From positions 124,001 through 188,000 of the forward strand of contig KK211198.1 in NCBI GenBank assembly GCA_000620945.1: DNA of 64,000 nucleotides, written 5' to 3'. Made by a program: the position numbers and the translations under genes. This DNA comes from [Clostridium] viride DSM 6836. GTDB lineage: Bacteria > Bacillota > Clostridia > Oscillospirales > Oscillospiraceae. Positions 51,209 to 61,680 of the stretch are shown piece by piece; positions within the stretch are counted from its first letter, which is position 1; each line of letters starts with the position of its first letter. The notes below the pieces were generated by a model, which made no database searches, was not told where the DNA came from, and saw nothing but the letters and a program-made list of their open reading frames with translations.

Positions 51209-52924
51209 TCATCTCAGTTTGAAATGGACAATGAGCTCTTTTAACACATTGGACTGGGCGGATAGTTCTTCGCTGGCTGCTGCCCCTTCCTGCGCGATGG
51301 CAGCATTATTTTGAATCACGGAAGAGATTTGCTCTACCCCCTGATCGATCTGCATGATAGCAGCGGCCTGCTCCGTGGAGGCTTCGGCAATCTTATCGAT
51401 TAGTTCCACCGATTCTAAAGCCATTCCCGCACTTCGATGTAATGTATCGGCTGTTTCGTTTGCAATTTGTTGTCCGGATTGGACCGCCGCAATGGTTTGA
51501 TCAATTAAGGCGGTTGTGTTCTTAGCGGCTTCCGCCGACTTGGCAGCAAGGTTTCGCACCTCATCGGCTACCACAGAAAATCCCTTACCGGCTGTCCCAG
51601 CGCGCGCCGCTTCTACCGCGGCGTTCAGGGCAAGAATGTTAGTTTGGAACGCAATGTCGTCAATAATTTTGATGATCTTCGAAATCTCAGACGATTTGGC
51701 GGTAATCTCATTCATGGCTTCCATCATCTGGTTCATATGAGAATTGCTGATCTGCAATTCATTCCCCGCAAATTCTGCCTTATCGCGAGCCAGCTTTGCC
51801 GTATTGGCTGTGCTTCGAATTTGGTCGGACACTTCCGACATGGAAGCAGACAGTTCTTCAATGGTGCTGGCTTGCTCCGCCGTACCTTGTGAAAGGGTTT
51901 GTGCCACGTTGGCAACGCTTTGCGAACTACTATCCACCTCATGGGATGAGGCATTAATCTGAACGAGCATGGAATTCAAATGATCCAGCAAGGCTTGCAT
52001 ATTCTCCTTGAGCTTTGCGAAATGCCCTGAGTATTCATTTTTGGGGGTCACGGTTAGATCGCCGTTCGAAACGCTATATAAGGCCTCTGAGATTTCATCG
52101 ATGTACATTTGATATTCTGCCAATTGCCGTACCGTTAGATTGAAGGCCTGTGCCAACTGCCCAACCTCGTCCTTATTCCGAACGGTAAGTTCCACATCCA
52201 GATGACCTTCTGAGATCTGTTTGGCCGCTTGTGTGATGGAGTGGATTGGCTTAGCAATGGATGCAGAAAGCAAGTAGATCAGCACAGCATTGACGATCAG
52301 AACCGGAATACTCAGAAGGGCAACCTGACGAATGGAGTCATCCATTCCAGCGTGGAAGATCTCATTGACCGACTGCATCGGAACTCCAACAAAATTGATT
52401 CCTATGATGTTCTGATCGGCATCATAAATGGGACTATACCCCGTCATATACGGCACCCCAAGAATATTCGCTTCTCCAAAATAGGAATTCCCCTTTGAAA
52501 TCTCTTGGTATACCGTGCCAGAAGCATCTAATTTGGTTCCGACCGCTCGATTTCCCTCTTGATCTCGGACGGTTGTTAAGACTCTAACGTAGTCCGTTCC
52601 AGTTTTGGAGAACACCGTAGCAATCACATTCAAATTTGATGACAACTCGTCAATGGACTCAAAGCGGTCATTGATTGCCTGGCCATTTTGATCCATCAGG
52701 ATCCCATCTTCACGTAAGCTCAATTCACCAAACTGCTTGTTCAGGATGCTTTGCAGCATAGCATTGGCACCGGTTAGTTTTCCATTGACTTGTTCTTGAA
52801 TCAATTTCTTAGAACATTGAAAGGATTCCACTAAACCAATGGATGCAGTTGTCACCGAGGAACATGCAACCAGAATTAGAATACTTGCCACTAATTTTAC
52901 CTTTAAACTCGATCGACGCTTCAT
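51209..52924 (-). CDS. Methyl-accepting chemotaxis protein
   Basis: A 571-residue chemoreceptor. It has an N-terminal span (about residues 9-27), an extracellular single-Cache sensor domain ([27 protein letters not shown], then [29 protein letters not shown]), a second span (about 190-213), a HAMP domain and a signalling domain with the hairpin tip [41 protein letters not shown]. The C-terminus lacks a CheR-tethering pentapeptide. ATG at 52924 follows GGAGGG. The ligand is unknown. Confidence 0.95.
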   Translation of the reverse strand: MKRRSSLKVKLVASILILVACSSVTTASIGLVESFQCSKKLIQEQVNGKLTGANAMLQSILNKQFGELSLREDGILMDQNGQAINDRFESIDELSSNLNVIATVFSKTGTDYVRVLTTVRDQEGNRAVGTKLDASGTVYQEISKGNSYFGEANILGVPYMTGYSPIYDADQNIIGINFVGVPMQSVNEIFHAGMDDSIRQVALLSIPVLIVNAVLIYLLSASIAKPIHSITQAAKQISEGHLDVELTVRNKDEVGQLAQAFNLTVRQLAEYQMYIDEISEALYSVSNGDLTVTPKNEYSGHFAKLKENMQALLDHLNSMLVQINASSHEVDSSSQSVANVAQTLSQGTAEQASTIEELSASMSEVSDQIRSTANTAKLARDKAEFAGNELQISNSHMNQMMEAMNEITAKSSEISKIIKIIDDIAFQTNILALNAAVEAARAGTAGKGFSVVADEVRNLAAKSAEAAKNTTALIDQTIAAVQSGQQIANETADTLHRSAGMALESVELIDKIAEASTEQAAAIMQIDQGVEQISSVIQNNAAIAQEGAAASEELSAQSNVLKELIVHFKLR

Positions 52925-53121
52925 GGATTTGCCCTCCAACACAATTTATCGAATTATGATTCATTAACTTATGTTTAATATAAGACAAGTTTATACAAAA
53001 ATCAATTAAGGATAATAGATAAAACTATGGGACTCCTGTTTGGAATTTTAAGCTAAAACGCTTTGCAAAATCTTTTTTCACTCCCTGGTTATTAATATTT
53101 GTATATTTATTATGATTAATA

Positions 53122-53160
53122 CAAAGACAAGCTCTCCAAATTGGGGAGCTTGTCTTTGTT
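53122..53160. terminator. Terminator hairpin between the chemoreceptor promoter region and the sulfatase remnant
   Basis: AAAGACAAGCTC pairs with GAGCTTGTCTTT around a CC/GG inner stem. The 220 bp between 52943 and 53162 hold no gene. Confidence 0.7.
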
Positions 53161-53162
53161 TG

Positions 53163-53615
53163 TTATGCTTCGATGATGTTAAACCAGAATGGGAATTGCT
53201 CAAACAAAGCAATGAATTGGTGTACCTCGTCTGCATTTCCGCTTACCTTACATTCGAGCATTTCGGGGTTACAATCCGGCGCCAGTAGAGCTAATCGTCC
53301 AAATTGATGGTGGGTCATGGATACGGTCGTACAGTCAGAGCAACGATCCTGCACGCTTCTAAAGTTCATCACGCAATGCTTCACTTCAATCTCATACCGT
53401 TCCCCTCGGTCAGTAATCTCTAGATTTAGGTGGATCGCTTTTCCGGCAGCCTTCTCAATATCAAGTCGGATTGAAAGGTATTCCAACATCATGACGATGG
53501 TTAACCCGCTGATGGACTGTTCGGTAAAGCAGTTAAACTGCGGATAACGCTCGGGGAAATAGCTTGGAGATAGGTGACGCAATTCAAACGCACCGGTCAA
53601 ATAGGAGTTTCGCCA
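53163..53615 (-). pseudogene. Alkyl sulfatase, C-terminal remnant (SCP2-like domain)
   Basis: The frame continues the alkyl sulfatase family after an internal deletion. Read from 53615 it begins WRNSYLTGAFELRHL, matching the family's WRNxYLTGAxELR segment, then MLEYLSIRLDIEKAAGKAIHLNLEITDRGERYEIEVKH, the C-terminal SCP2-like substrate-binding domain. It is in a different frame from the N-terminal part. A TTG at 53600 could start a 145-residue product, but no ribosome-binding site is seen. Confidence 0.75.
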
Positions 53616-54693
53616 AATTTAGCGTTTGGTCGTGCAGATATTTATACAAATCTCTTTGATTCTCAAGGTATTCTCGACAAACGGAATTCCCCCACCGTGG
53701 CCAATGATGGGTCATAAAGACAACCTCGGTTCGATCCCCAAAGCGTGTGATCAAATCATCAATCCCATAAGCCCAAGCTTTTGCGTCGCGAATTTCCGCT
53801 CCGCGAATCGTATAAATATTGTGAAGGCTGGCGTTTGTGAGTTCTGCGGTACAGAGCGCTTTGAACTGAGGCAAGTAAAACATAAATTCTGCCGGTGCTT
53901 CCGTTCCGGGAGCCATAATAAACTGAAATTCTACGCCATCAATCATCACCGTTTGATCTTCCGCAATGGAGTTCGTGGGTGCAATGAGTGAACTTGTCCC
54001 AAGCGGAGAGGTCATGCCGATCCCGTTTCCCACGTTGCCTTTCGGAGAGCGTGGCAAGAAGGAGCCATAGACATACATGGCACGTCGCCCCATCGCTTGT
54101 CCGGCATACACATTTTCAATTACCGCAGTTTCTAAGAAATGCTCAGGAGCATAAATTTTGATGCGCCCGGACGAGACATCCTCTTCCCTTATGATTCCTT
54201 TTGCACCGGCAAAATGATCGTTGTGACCATGTGTGTAAAGGACGGCAGTTATTTCGCAAGATCCAAAGTGTTCTTCCAGAAGATCTTTTGCCGCACGTGC
54301 TGTCTCCATGGAGGTAATGGGGTCCATGCAAATCCAACCACGTTGGCCCTTGATAAAGGTAATATAGGAAATATCATATCCACGCACCTGATAGATTCCC
54401 GGCACGACCTCAAACAACCCGTGTATAATATTTAACTGTGATATACGCCATAAGCTTGGATTCACTGTTTCCGGGCAGTCCCCCTTTAAAAAACCATAGC
54501 TTTCTAAGTCCCATACCGGTTGCCTTGGATCATTGCCGGGAATGGTCAGGCTCTCTTTCTGAAGCAGCATCCCTTTCTGAGCCAGTTCGAAGTCCTCTTT
54601 GTCCTCAAAGTCTAGATAGCTTCGAAGGGCAGCATGTGCTCGTTTTGTGTGTTCACTGGCTTCTTTTGGTTCCGCAGTAAAGTGATAGTTCAT
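53584..54693 (-). pseudogene. Alkyl/aryl sulfatase (metallo-beta-lactamase fold), internally deleted
   Basis: A 369-residue N-terminal catalytic part of a SdsA1/BDS1-type alkyl sulfatase, which cleaves alkyl sulfate esters to alcohol and sulfate. The MBL core YTHGHNDHFAGAKGI and the family signature IYQVRGYDISYITFIKGQRGWICMDP are intact. Near LHDQTLNLA the protein should continue through a dimerisation domain of roughly 130 residues, which is missing. The junction falls at TGGCGAA (53609-53615), where codons for NLA and WRN overlap in different frames. Catalysis might survive, but dimerisation and substrate binding should not. ATG at 54693 follows AAAGGA. Confidence 0.8.
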
Positions 54694-54776
54694 AGATTTT
54701 TTCCTTTCTTTGTGAGTCTTTGCTATGCTCCCTTCCCATGTTTGGTTCGAAGAACAAATGCATCCACTCTTGGTCC

Positions 54777-55562
54777 TTACCATAATGTATCCAGGATTTG
54801 AATGGAATTGAGCAGACTAATTCCCACGATGCTCACAATCGTCCCATTGAACACCATGAGCACTTGTTTCGCCGTGAGTTTTTTATGAAACAAAGCTCCC
54901 ACCAAACCACCAAGGATAGCAGCAGGAATCATAAACCAGAGTGCCCAGAGATTATAGTCTGAAAAACCGTTTGTCATAAGAATCGTGGTCAGTTTTCCAC
55001 CTTGTGAAAAGAAAATCAGCAGCAACGAGTTCACCGTGGCTTCCTTCGTTCCCATGGAAAAGAGGAGGGTCAAAACTACCATGTTAATTGGTCCGCCCCC
55101 AATTCCAATAAAGGAAGCTATGGTTCCTAACCCTATGCCAGTACCAACAATGGCCACCGGGTTTGTTAAGTTATGACCCCCTTTTTCACGAGAACAATTC
55201 ATATACCACAAGACACCTAGGAGCAACAGGGTCAGAATCAAGTTTTGCAAGAGTGTAACAAACTCTGCCGTTTCCCAATAATTTAACAGGAAGTCGAACA
55301 GGTCGTTTCCAATGCTTCCACCAACCATTGCACCGAGGGAAATTAGAATCCCCAGTCGAATCTCGATCTTCGCATCGTCGTATAGGTATTTTGCGAGGGA
55401 CGTCAGCGCCATGGTAAACACCGTAAAAGAGGACAAAACACTGATGGTGGAAACCGAGAAATCGCTTGCAAGATCCAGAATGGGTTTAATGATCATGCCA
55501 CCACCAAGCCCAGATATAGCCCCAACCAAACAGGCAAGCAAACTAATCAGCAAGTAAAGCAT
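54777..55562 (-). CDS. TauE/SafE family (TSUP) sulfur-anion exporter
   Basis: A 261-residue membrane protein with about eight spans. The paired signatures are ACLVGAISGLGGGMIIKPIL at the N-terminus and GTIASFIGIGGGPINMVVLTLLF in the second half. The family exports sulfite, sulfoacetate or related anions. It lies 83 bp upstream of the alkyl sulfatase gene on the same strand, consistent with removal of sulfate or sulfite released by that enzyme. The ATG at 55562 follows GAGG. Confidence 0.88.
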   Translation of the reverse strand: MLYLLISLLACLVGAISGLGGGMIIKPILDLASDFSVSTISVLSSFTVFTMALTSLAKYLYDDAKIEIRLGILISLGAMVGGSIGNDLFDFLLNYWETAEFVTLLQNLILTLLLLGVLWYMNCSREKGGHNLTNPVAIVGTGIGLGTIASFIGIGGGPINMVVLTLLFSMGTKEATVNSLLLIFFSQGGKLTTILMTNGFSDYNLWALWFMIPAAILGGLVGALFHKKLTAKQVLMVFNGTIVSIVGISLLNSIQILDTLW

Positions 55563-55779
55563 AGCATCCTCTTTCTCCTGAAGGGAACCAAACACAAGCT
55601 GGAGATTTCTTTGCAAAGACTTCCATAGCAGTATGCCCCAATCCCTTTTCTTTCATGAGTGGGCATCCTACTCCCAACCCAGTTTTTGATTTTTTTCACA
55701 GATTTCCCCCTTCCAAACCACATCATTATGCGATTTCGCCAAATCGGTCCACACCATATGGGAATCTTTCGAATCACTC

Positions 55780-55808
55780 TTGACAATCCACGCTTCTGGA
55801 TATATAGT
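55780..55808 (+). promoter_or_regulatory. Sigma-A promoter of the pfl riboswitch transcript
   Basis: TTGACA (55780-55785), 17 bp, TATAGT (55803-55808). Transcription should start near 55815, about 155 bp before pflB. Confidence 0.75.
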
Positions 55809-55817
55809 GAAAGAGAT

Positions 55818-55889
55818 CTTAATCCCTGACGGAAAAATGTGGAGCACCACAGTGGGGTTTTGATTGTATATCGCCGACCGTCTGGGCAA
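55818..55889 (+). ncRNA. ZTP riboswitch (pfl motif)
   Basis: The leader between the promoter and pflB has the hallmarks of the pfl-motif aptamer. A 5' stem-loop region contains CCCTGACGGAAAAA, then a TGTGG...CCACA hairpin with GGGG, and the conserved 3' segment GCCGACCGTCTGGGC ends at 55887. ZTP riboswitches sense the purine/folate alarmone ZTP, and the motif was named for pfl genes. The 3' end of the aptamer overlaps the terminator stem at 55886, so ligand binding should prevent termination and turn the operon on. Confidence 0.85.
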
Positions 55890-55916
55890 CATTCTTGATC
55901 GAATGTTGCTCTTTTT
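55886..55916 (+). terminator. Riboswitch-controlled terminator before pflB
   Basis: GCAACATTC (55886-55894) pairs with GAATGTTGC (55901-55909), followed by TCTTTTTTG. Confidence 0.88.
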
Positions 55917-55971
55917 TGTTCGCAAAAAGGAGCAACCACCAACCGTGTAGAGGAAATAGGAGGACTATCTT

Positions 55972-58200
55972 ATGAAAACACAGTGGACTGGATTTCAGAT
56001 TGGCAATTGGCAAACTTCCATTGACGTCAGGGATTTCATTCAAACGAATTACCAGCCTTATGAAGGGGACGAGTCGTTTCTTTGTGGTCCCACCGCACGA
56101 ACCACTCGTCTCATGCAAAAACTCAACCACCTTTTGGATTTAGAACGCCAGTTTGGCGGAGTTCTTGATATTGACACCATGACCGTCTCTTCTCTCACCA
56201 ACTATGCACCAGGCTATCTTGATCAAGAGGACGAGCTAATCGTCGGACTTCAGACGAGCCGCCCATTACGACGTGGGGTCAATCCCTTCGGTGGACTCAA
56301 AATGACCAACGATGCCTGCAAGGCATATGGATACACGCTCTCCGACAAGATAAAGGATGAATTTCAATATCGCACATCTCATAACGAAGGGGTCTTCCGT
56401 GCGTATACCGATGAGATTAAGCGGGCCCGCCATTGCGGCATTATTACGGGTCTTCCCGATGCATACGGGCGGGGCCGTATTATTGGGGATTACCGCCGCG
56501 TTGCCCTGTATGGCATCGACTTCCTGATTCAGCAAAAGCAAGCTGACAAGGTGCGTCTCGGTGAGAATGTCATGTTGCAGGACAACATTCGGCTCCTTGA
56601 GGAAGTGTATCAGCAAATTAGTTTCCTCGGGAAGCTAAAGGAAATGGCAGCTCTGTATGGTTATGATATTTCTGAGCCCGCCTCCAATGCCCGAGAGGCC
56701 ATTCAGTGGCTTTACTTTGCATACCTTGGTGCCATCAAGGAGCAAAACGGTGCTGCCATGTCCCTTGGTCGCGTCTCAAGCTTCTTAGACATTTATCTGG
56801 AGCGCGATATAAAATCTGGTCTCTTAACCGAAGAAGCTGCCCAAGAGCTGATGGATGACTTTGTTATGAAACTGCGCATGGCACGTCACCTTCGCACCCC
56901 GGAGTACAACGAGCTGTTTGCCGGTGACCCTCTCTGGATCACGGAATGTCTTGGCGGAACCGGAGAAGACGGACGCACCTTAGTGACAAAAAACACCTAT
57001 CGCATGATGCATACGCTTTATAACCTTGGTTCCTCTGCAGAACCGAATTTGACGGTGCTTTGGTCGCAAACTCTTCCCGCAAGCTTTCAGCGCTATGCGG
57101 CAAAGGTCTCCTGTGATACGGACGCACTGCAATATGAAAATGACGATCTCATGCGCCCTCTGTATGGGGATGATTACGCCATTGCTTGCTGCGTCTCCGC
57201 CATGCGAGTCGGAAAAGAAATGCAGTTCTTCGGTGCTCGCGCGAATTTGGCAAAGCTCTTGCTCATGAGCTTGAATGGCGGCCGCGATGAACGCTATGAC
57301 ATCCAGCTTGGCCCCGAGCACGCTCCCTATGAAGGCGATATTCTGGACTATGATAAGGTCATTGAACTATTAGATTTCTATCGTCCATGGCTTGCTAAGA
57401 CTTATGTGAACGCCATGAACATCATTCACTACATGCATGATAAATATGCCTATGAGAAAACACAAATGGCATTACACGATACCAAGGTTCATCGCTTTAT
57501 GGCCTTTGGCATTGCAGGCATGTCCGTTCTTGCCGATTCTCTATCAGCCATCAAACATGCACGTGTTCGCGTGGTTCGAAACGAAACCGGTCTGATCACC
57601 GACTTTGTGACAGAAGGCGAGTACCCTGCCTTCGGAAATGACGACGACCGCGTAGACAACATCGCAAAGGAGCAGGTGGAGCTATTTTACAAAGCGCTTT
57701 GTGAGCATCCTACGTATCGCGATGCGGAGCATACCCTTTCCATTCTGACCATTACGTCCAATGTAGTTTACGGCAAAAAGACCGGTGCCACCCCCGACGG
57801 AAGACCCGCCGGTGCTCCCTTTGCCCCTGGTGCTAACCCCATGCACAATCGGGAAAAGAACGGCGCGCTGGCTTCCTTAAACTCCGTGGCGAAGCTCTCC
57901 TATGATGTGTGCAGGGATGGCATTTCCAACACCTTTACTATCGTTCCGGAAGCCCTGGGTCATCAAGAAGAGGATCGCTATCGGAATCTCATCGCGATCT
58001 TAAATGGTTACTTTGGACAAATGGCGCACCATCTGAACGTCAACGTCTTGCATCGAGAAACCCTCTTGGATGCTGTGGAACACCCGGAAAACTATCCCAA
58101 TCTCACGGTTCGTGTGTCTGGGTATGCCGTGAACTTTACGAAGCTTTCTCCGGCTCATCAAAAGGAAATCATTGCCCGCACCTTCCATCAGGCCATGTAA
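55972..58200 (+). CDS. pflB: Formate C-acetyltransferase (pyruvate formate-lyase)
   Basis: Glycyl-radical enzyme converting pyruvate and CoA to acetyl-CoA and formate, 742 residues. [30 protein letters not shown] carries the two active-site cysteines. [18 protein letters not shown] is the pyruvate-contact loop, and [21 protein letters not shown] carries the radical glycine near the C-terminus. These motifs identify true PFL rather than a glycerol dehydratase-like relative. ATG follows AGGAGG. It is preceded by a ZTP riboswitch and followed, after one base, by its activase gene. Confidence 0.97.
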   Translation: MKTQWTGFQIGNWQTSIDVRDFIQTNYQPYEGDESFLCGPTARTTRLMQKLNHLLDLERQFGGVLDIDTMTVSSLTNYAPGYLDQEDELIVGLQTSRPLRRGVNPFGGLKMTNDACKAYGYTLSDKIKDEFQYRTSHNEGVFRAYTDEIKRARHCGIITGLPDAYGRGRIIGDYRRVALYGIDFLIQQKQADKVRLGENVMLQDNIRLLEEVYQQISFLGKLKEMAALYGYDISEPASNAREAIQWLYFAYLGAIKEQNGAAMSLGRVSSFLDIYLERDIKSGLLTEEAAQELMDDFVMKLRMARHLRTPEYNELFAGDPLWITECLGGTGEDGRTLVTKNTYRMMHTLYNLGSSAEPNLTVLWSQTLPASFQRYAAKVSCDTDALQYENDDLMRPLYGDDYAIACCVSAMRVGKEMQFFGARANLAKLLLMSLNGGRDERYDIQLGPEHAPYEGDILDYDKVIELLDFYRPWLAKTYVNAMNIIHYMHDKYAYEKTQMALHDTKVHRFMAFGIAGMSVLADSLSAIKHARVRVVRNETGLITDFVTEGEYPAFGNDDDRVDNIAKEQVELFYKALCEHPTYRDAEHTLSILTITSNVVYGKKTGATPDGRPAGAPFAPGANPMHNREKNGALASLNSVAKLSYDVCRDGISNTFTIVPEALGHQEEDRYRNLIAILNGYFGQMAHHLNVNVLHRETLLDAVEHPENYPNLTVRVSGYAVNFTKLSPAHQKEIIARTFHQAM

Positions 58201-58201
58201 T

Positions 58202-58909
58202 ATGAAACAGGGACGAATTAGCAGCATCCAGAGTATGGGTGCCGTCGACGGACCCGGAATTCGTTGTGTGGTATTTCTGCAAGGTTGCCCCCTTCGCTGC
58301 GCCTATTGTCACAACCCAGAAACTTGGCCCATCGAAGGTGGAGAGGAAATGGATCTTGCGGACTTGCTTACGAAGATTGAACGACTTCGCCCCTATCTTC
58401 AGCAAGGCGGTGGCGTCACCGTTTCGGGTGGAGAGCCTCTCTTGCAATGGGAATTTGTTGCCGAACTGTTTTCAAACCTTCAGGATAGGGGCATTCACAC
58501 CGCCCTTGACACCTCGGGAGTTGGCAGTTTACAAGGTGCATCCGAAGTGCTGCAGCATACCAACTTGGTAATTTGCGATCTAAAGTTCTGCAACGAGCAG
58601 GACTTTCGCAAACAGTGCCATGGAGATCTTCGTCAAGTCTATGACTTTCTTGCCCTCACTGCTGAGCGTGGCGTTCCTCTCTGGATTCGGCAAGTGATTG
58701 TTCCCGGCCTTAACGATACGAAAGAGAGTATTCTCTCACTTAAGGAACAAGCTCGTCAGTACCCTAACCTAGAACAGATTGAGCTTCTTCCCTTTCGCAC
58801 ACTATGTGCGACAAAGTATGAGGCTTTGGGCATTCCCTTTCTCTTACAGGGGACAAGGGATTGCTCAGAGGAAACCATTCATCGCTTGGAAGCGTGGTTA
58901 ACAGAGTAA
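58202..58909 (+). CDS. pflA: Pyruvate formate-lyase activating enzyme
   Basis: Radical SAM activase that installs the glycyl radical on PflB, 235 residues. GCPLRCAYCHNPETW holds the CxxxCxxC iron-sulfur cluster motif; GGGVTVSGGEPLLQ is the SAM-binding GGE motif. ATG at 58202 lies one base after the pflB stop, so the two are coupled. The operon ends at a perfect hairpin. Confidence 0.96.
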   Translation: MKQGRISSIQSMGAVDGPGIRCVVFLQGCPLRCAYCHNPETWPIEGGEEMDLADLLTKIERLRPYLQQGGGVTVSGGEPLLQWEFVAELFSNLQDRGIHTALDTSGVGSLQGASEVLQHTNLVICDLKFCNEQDFRKQCHGDLRQVYDFLALTAERGVPLWIRQVIVPGLNDTKESILSLKEQARQYPNLEQIELLPFRTLCATKYEALGIPFLLQGTRDCSEETIHRLEAWLTE

Positions 58910-58933
58910 TTCTTTCCAAACGAAACAAAATAA

Positions 58934-58975
58934 AAGCACAGAGAGCAGTTCATTGCTCTCTGTGCTTCTTTTTGT
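58934..58975 (+). terminator. Terminator of pflBA
   Basis: AAGCACAGAGAGCA (58934-58947) pairs with TGCTCTCTGTGCTT (58954-58967), followed by CTTTTTG. Confidence 0.9.
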
Positions 58976-59025
58976 CCCATGAATGATACGCCATCAAAAG
59001 GAACGCTATTGTTTCTCGTTACAGG

Positions 59026-59754
59026 TTATTCTGCGTAAAACGCTGCGCCCCGACGCTTATGTTCGCTGCGGGCATGGTAACGCTGAATGATTTCACGATC
59101 TTGCTGGGTCGCCACTCCGGTTTCCATATACTCATCAATGGCGCGATAGGTCACTCCCATTTCATCCTCATCGGTTTGCCCTTCAAACAGTCCGGCGGAG
59201 GGAGCTTTCTCGATAATGCTGGCCGGTGCATTCAAATACCGCAAAAATTCGAAAATCTCAGTCACCGTTAGGTCACTGATGGGATTAAAGTCGCAGGCGC
59301 CGTCTCCCCACTTGGTGAAGTAACCCATATAGCGCTCGCTGCGGTTGCCAGTGCCCGCTACCATGCGGTTCTCACTGGCGGCAACGGCATACAGGGTGAT
59401 CATACGCAGACGAGGTGCAATGTTACTGAGCGCTTGGCTGTTTGGCGTGGTAATTGCTTCTAAGTTTTGAATGGCTAGTTCTCTCTGTGCGGTTAAATCA
59501 ATGACGCGAGATGCAATCTCGAACTGTTTGGCAACCGCCATTCCATCGTCCATGTCGCTTTCAAAATTCCGCTTGGAGTTGCAGGGCATGAGAATCCCGA
59601 CGGTGTCGTCACAAGCTGCCTTACACAGGATACCCACAAGAGCAGAATCCTTCCCGCCGCTGTTTCCATACACAATGCCGGATGCTCCCGCATCTTGCAA
59701 TAACGTTTTAATAAAGGCTACACGATTTTCAAATTCTTCCTGATAATTTCTCAT
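59026..59754 (-). CDS. nadE: NAD+ synthase, ammonia-dependent
   Basis: A 242-residue ATP-pyrophosphatase-type enzyme converting nicotinate adenine dinucleotide to NAD+. GIVYGNSGGKDSALVGIL is the P-loop; VAGTGNRSERYMGYFTKWGDGACDFNPISDLTVTEIF is the NaAD-binding core. There is no glutaminase domain, so free ammonia is used. It lies 26 bp downstream of the glmS promoter-side neighbour group but convergent with pflA. Confidence 0.95.
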   Translation of the reverse strand: MRNYQEEFENRVAFIKTLLQDAGASGIVYGNSGGKDSALVGILCKAACDDTVGILMPCNSKRNFESDMDDGMAVAKQFEIASRVIDLTAQRELAIQNLEAITTPNSQALSNIAPRLRMITLYAVAASENRMVAGTGNRSERYMGYFTKWGDGACDFNPISDLTVTEIFEFLRYLNAPASIIEKAPSAGLFEGQTDEDEMGVTYRAIDEYMETGVATQQDREIIQRYHARSEHKRRGAAFYAE

Positions 59755-59780
59755 CCCGAGTCTCCTTTTGCTTTCTGTAC

Positions 59781-61607
59781 TTATTCCACAGTCACCGATT
59801 TGGCCAGGTTTTTCGGTTTGTCGATGTCACAGCCATTCTCTTTCGCCACATAGTAGGAGAAGAGCTGCAAAGGAATGATTTCTGCCAAGGCGTTAAAGAT
59901 GGGTTCGGTACGCGGAACCGCAATGACATCATCCGCTTCCTTGAAGATTTCACGGTTTCCTTCTAAGGCAACGCCAAGGACACAGGCTCCGCGCGCCTTC
60001 ACTTCCTTTATATTGCTCATCATTTTATCAAATAACCGCTCATAGCAACAAAGTGCAATGACTAATCGTCCTTCTTCAATGAGCGCGATGGTACCATGCT
60101 TCAGTTCTCCGGCTGCGTACGCCTCAGAGTGAATGTAGGAAATTTCCTTGAGCTTTAAGGAACCTTCCAAGCAAGCTGCATAGTCGTTATAGCGACCGAT
60201 GAAGAATACGTTCTCTTTGTTATGATACTGTTCGGCCAGCTGCATAAGGTTCGGATTTAGGTCAATGGCGCGCTGTACAAGGGCCGGGAACTGACGAATG
60301 CAGTCCATGAGCTCTTGGTAGCGTGCATCATCAATGCGCCCGAGGCGCTTGGCAAGATAGACCGCAAACAGATCCAGCACGGCCACCTGGGTAGAATATC
60401 CCTTTGTGGTTGCCACCGCAATTTCAGGCCCAGCCCAAGTGTAAATCACATGGTCTGCCAACTTGGAAATGGTACTACCGACCACGTTGACGATGGCCAA
60501 GATTTTTGCGCCACGGTCTTTGCATTCCTTCATGGCTGCAATGGTGTCTGCCGTCTCTCCGGACTGGGAAACGACAATGAGCAGGGTCTTGTCATCCACC
60601 AAAGGATTGCGATAGCGCAACTCACTGGCCAGGTCAATTTCCACCGGAATGCGGCACAGCTCTTCAATCGCATACTTTCCCTGACATCCGGCATAGTAAG
60701 CAGAACCGCAAGCGGTAATGATAATTTTATTGATATTCTGCAAGTCTTCCTCGCTGAGGGAAAACTCATCAAGAACAATCTCTCCCTGCTTAATTCGTGG
60801 TTCGATGGTTGCTTTCAATGCGCTTGGCTGCTCCATGATTTCTTTGAGCATAAAGTGCTCATAGCCACCCTTTTCCGCGGCCTCAATATCCCAAACTACG
60901 CGAGTCACGGGTGCCTCTATTGCAGCGCCCGTACTATCATACAAGCTAATTCCATCCGGCGTTAGCTGCGCAAACTGGCCATCCTCTAAGTAAATTACAT
61001 TCTTAGTATGGGAAATCAGAGCCGTCACGTCGGAAGCAAAATAATGCTCATCCACGCCCACTCCTAAAATCAGAGGGCCTGCCTCTCGCACCGCAAACAA
61101 GTGACCGGGGAAATCCGCACAAATCACGCCCAGAGCATAGGAGCCCTCCAGTCGTGCTACCGTTTTCATCACGGTTGTTTTAAAATCACCGGTATAGTAG
61201 AAATCCAACAAATGTACAATGACTTCGGTATCGGTCTCACTCTTAAAGATAAAACCCTTTTCCTTCAATTCTTCGCGCAAAACAGCGTAGTTTTCAATAA
61301 TGCCATTATGTACAATCGCAAACTTTTCATTGTTGCTCATATGCGGGTGTGCATTGAGATCGGTCGGTGCACCATGCGTTGCCCAACGAGTGTGTCCAAT
61401 ACCAGAATGCCCTGGGAGATCCATGCCGTCATGGGTTTTCTCCTTCAGATTTTTAATCACACCACTGGTCTTGACCATTTGGATCCCAGACTGTCCGCCA
61501 ACGGCCACTCCAGCAGAGTCATATCCTCTATATTCCAACTTGGACAGTCCGTCCAAGAGAATCGGAGCCGCGTCTCGGCGACCAGTAAAACCAACTATAC
61601 CACACAT
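59781..61607 (-). CDS. glmS: Glutamine--fructose-6-phosphate aminotransferase (isomerizing)
   Basis: First enzyme of UDP-GlcNAc synthesis, 608 residues. MCGIVGFTGRRDAAPIL begins with the N-terminal nucleophile Cys2 of the glutaminase domain, and GHTRWATHGAP follows. Two SIS domains bind the sugar phosphate (VVSQSGETADTIAAM and SYIHSEAYAAGELKHGTIALIEEG), and DKPKNLAKSVTVE is the conserved C-terminus. ATG follows AGGAGG. The 73-bp gap to purC is too short for, and shows no core of, a glmS ribozyme. Confidence 0.98.
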   Translation of the reverse strand: MCGIVGFTGRRDAAPILLDGLSKLEYRGYDSAGVAVGGQSGIQMVKTSGVIKNLKEKTHDGMDLPGHSGIGHTRWATHGAPTDLNAHPHMSNNEKFAIVHNGIIENYAVLREELKEKGFIFKSETDTEVIVHLLDFYYTGDFKTTVMKTVARLEGSYALGVICADFPGHLFAVREAGPLILGVGVDEHYFASDVTALISHTKNVIYLEDGQFAQLTPDGISLYDSTGAAIEAPVTRVVWDIEAAEKGGYEHFMLKEIMEQPSALKATIEPRIKQGEIVLDEFSLSEEDLQNINKIIITACGSAYYAGCQGKYAIEELCRIPVEIDLASELRYRNPLVDDKTLLIVVSQSGETADTIAAMKECKDRGAKILAIVNVVGSTISKLADHVIYTWAGPEIAVATTKGYSTQVAVLDLFAVYLAKRLGRIDDARYQELMDCIRQFPALVQRAIDLNPNLMQLAEQYHNKENVFFIGRYNDYAACLEGSLKLKEISYIHSEAYAAGELKHGTIALIEEGRLVIALCCYERLFDKMMSNIKEVKARGACVLGVALEGNREIFKEADDVIAVPRTEPIFNALAEIIPLQLFSYYVAKENGCDIDKPKNLAKSVTVE

Positions 61608-61680
61608 GCGAAGGTTCCTCCTATTTTTTAGTATGCACGCGCATAAAAGCTATGGTTGCACAGAGAAGGAGCACAGAAGC

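Noticed and set aside
55547-55942. Minus-strand reading frames between the TauE/SafE gene and pflB
   Set aside because: They have no ribosome-binding site and overlap the ZTP aptamer and its terminator, which explain the sequence better on the plus strand.
61608-61680. Possible glmS ribozyme upstream of glmS
   Set aside because: The gap to purC is only 73 bp and shows none of the conserved ribozyme core.
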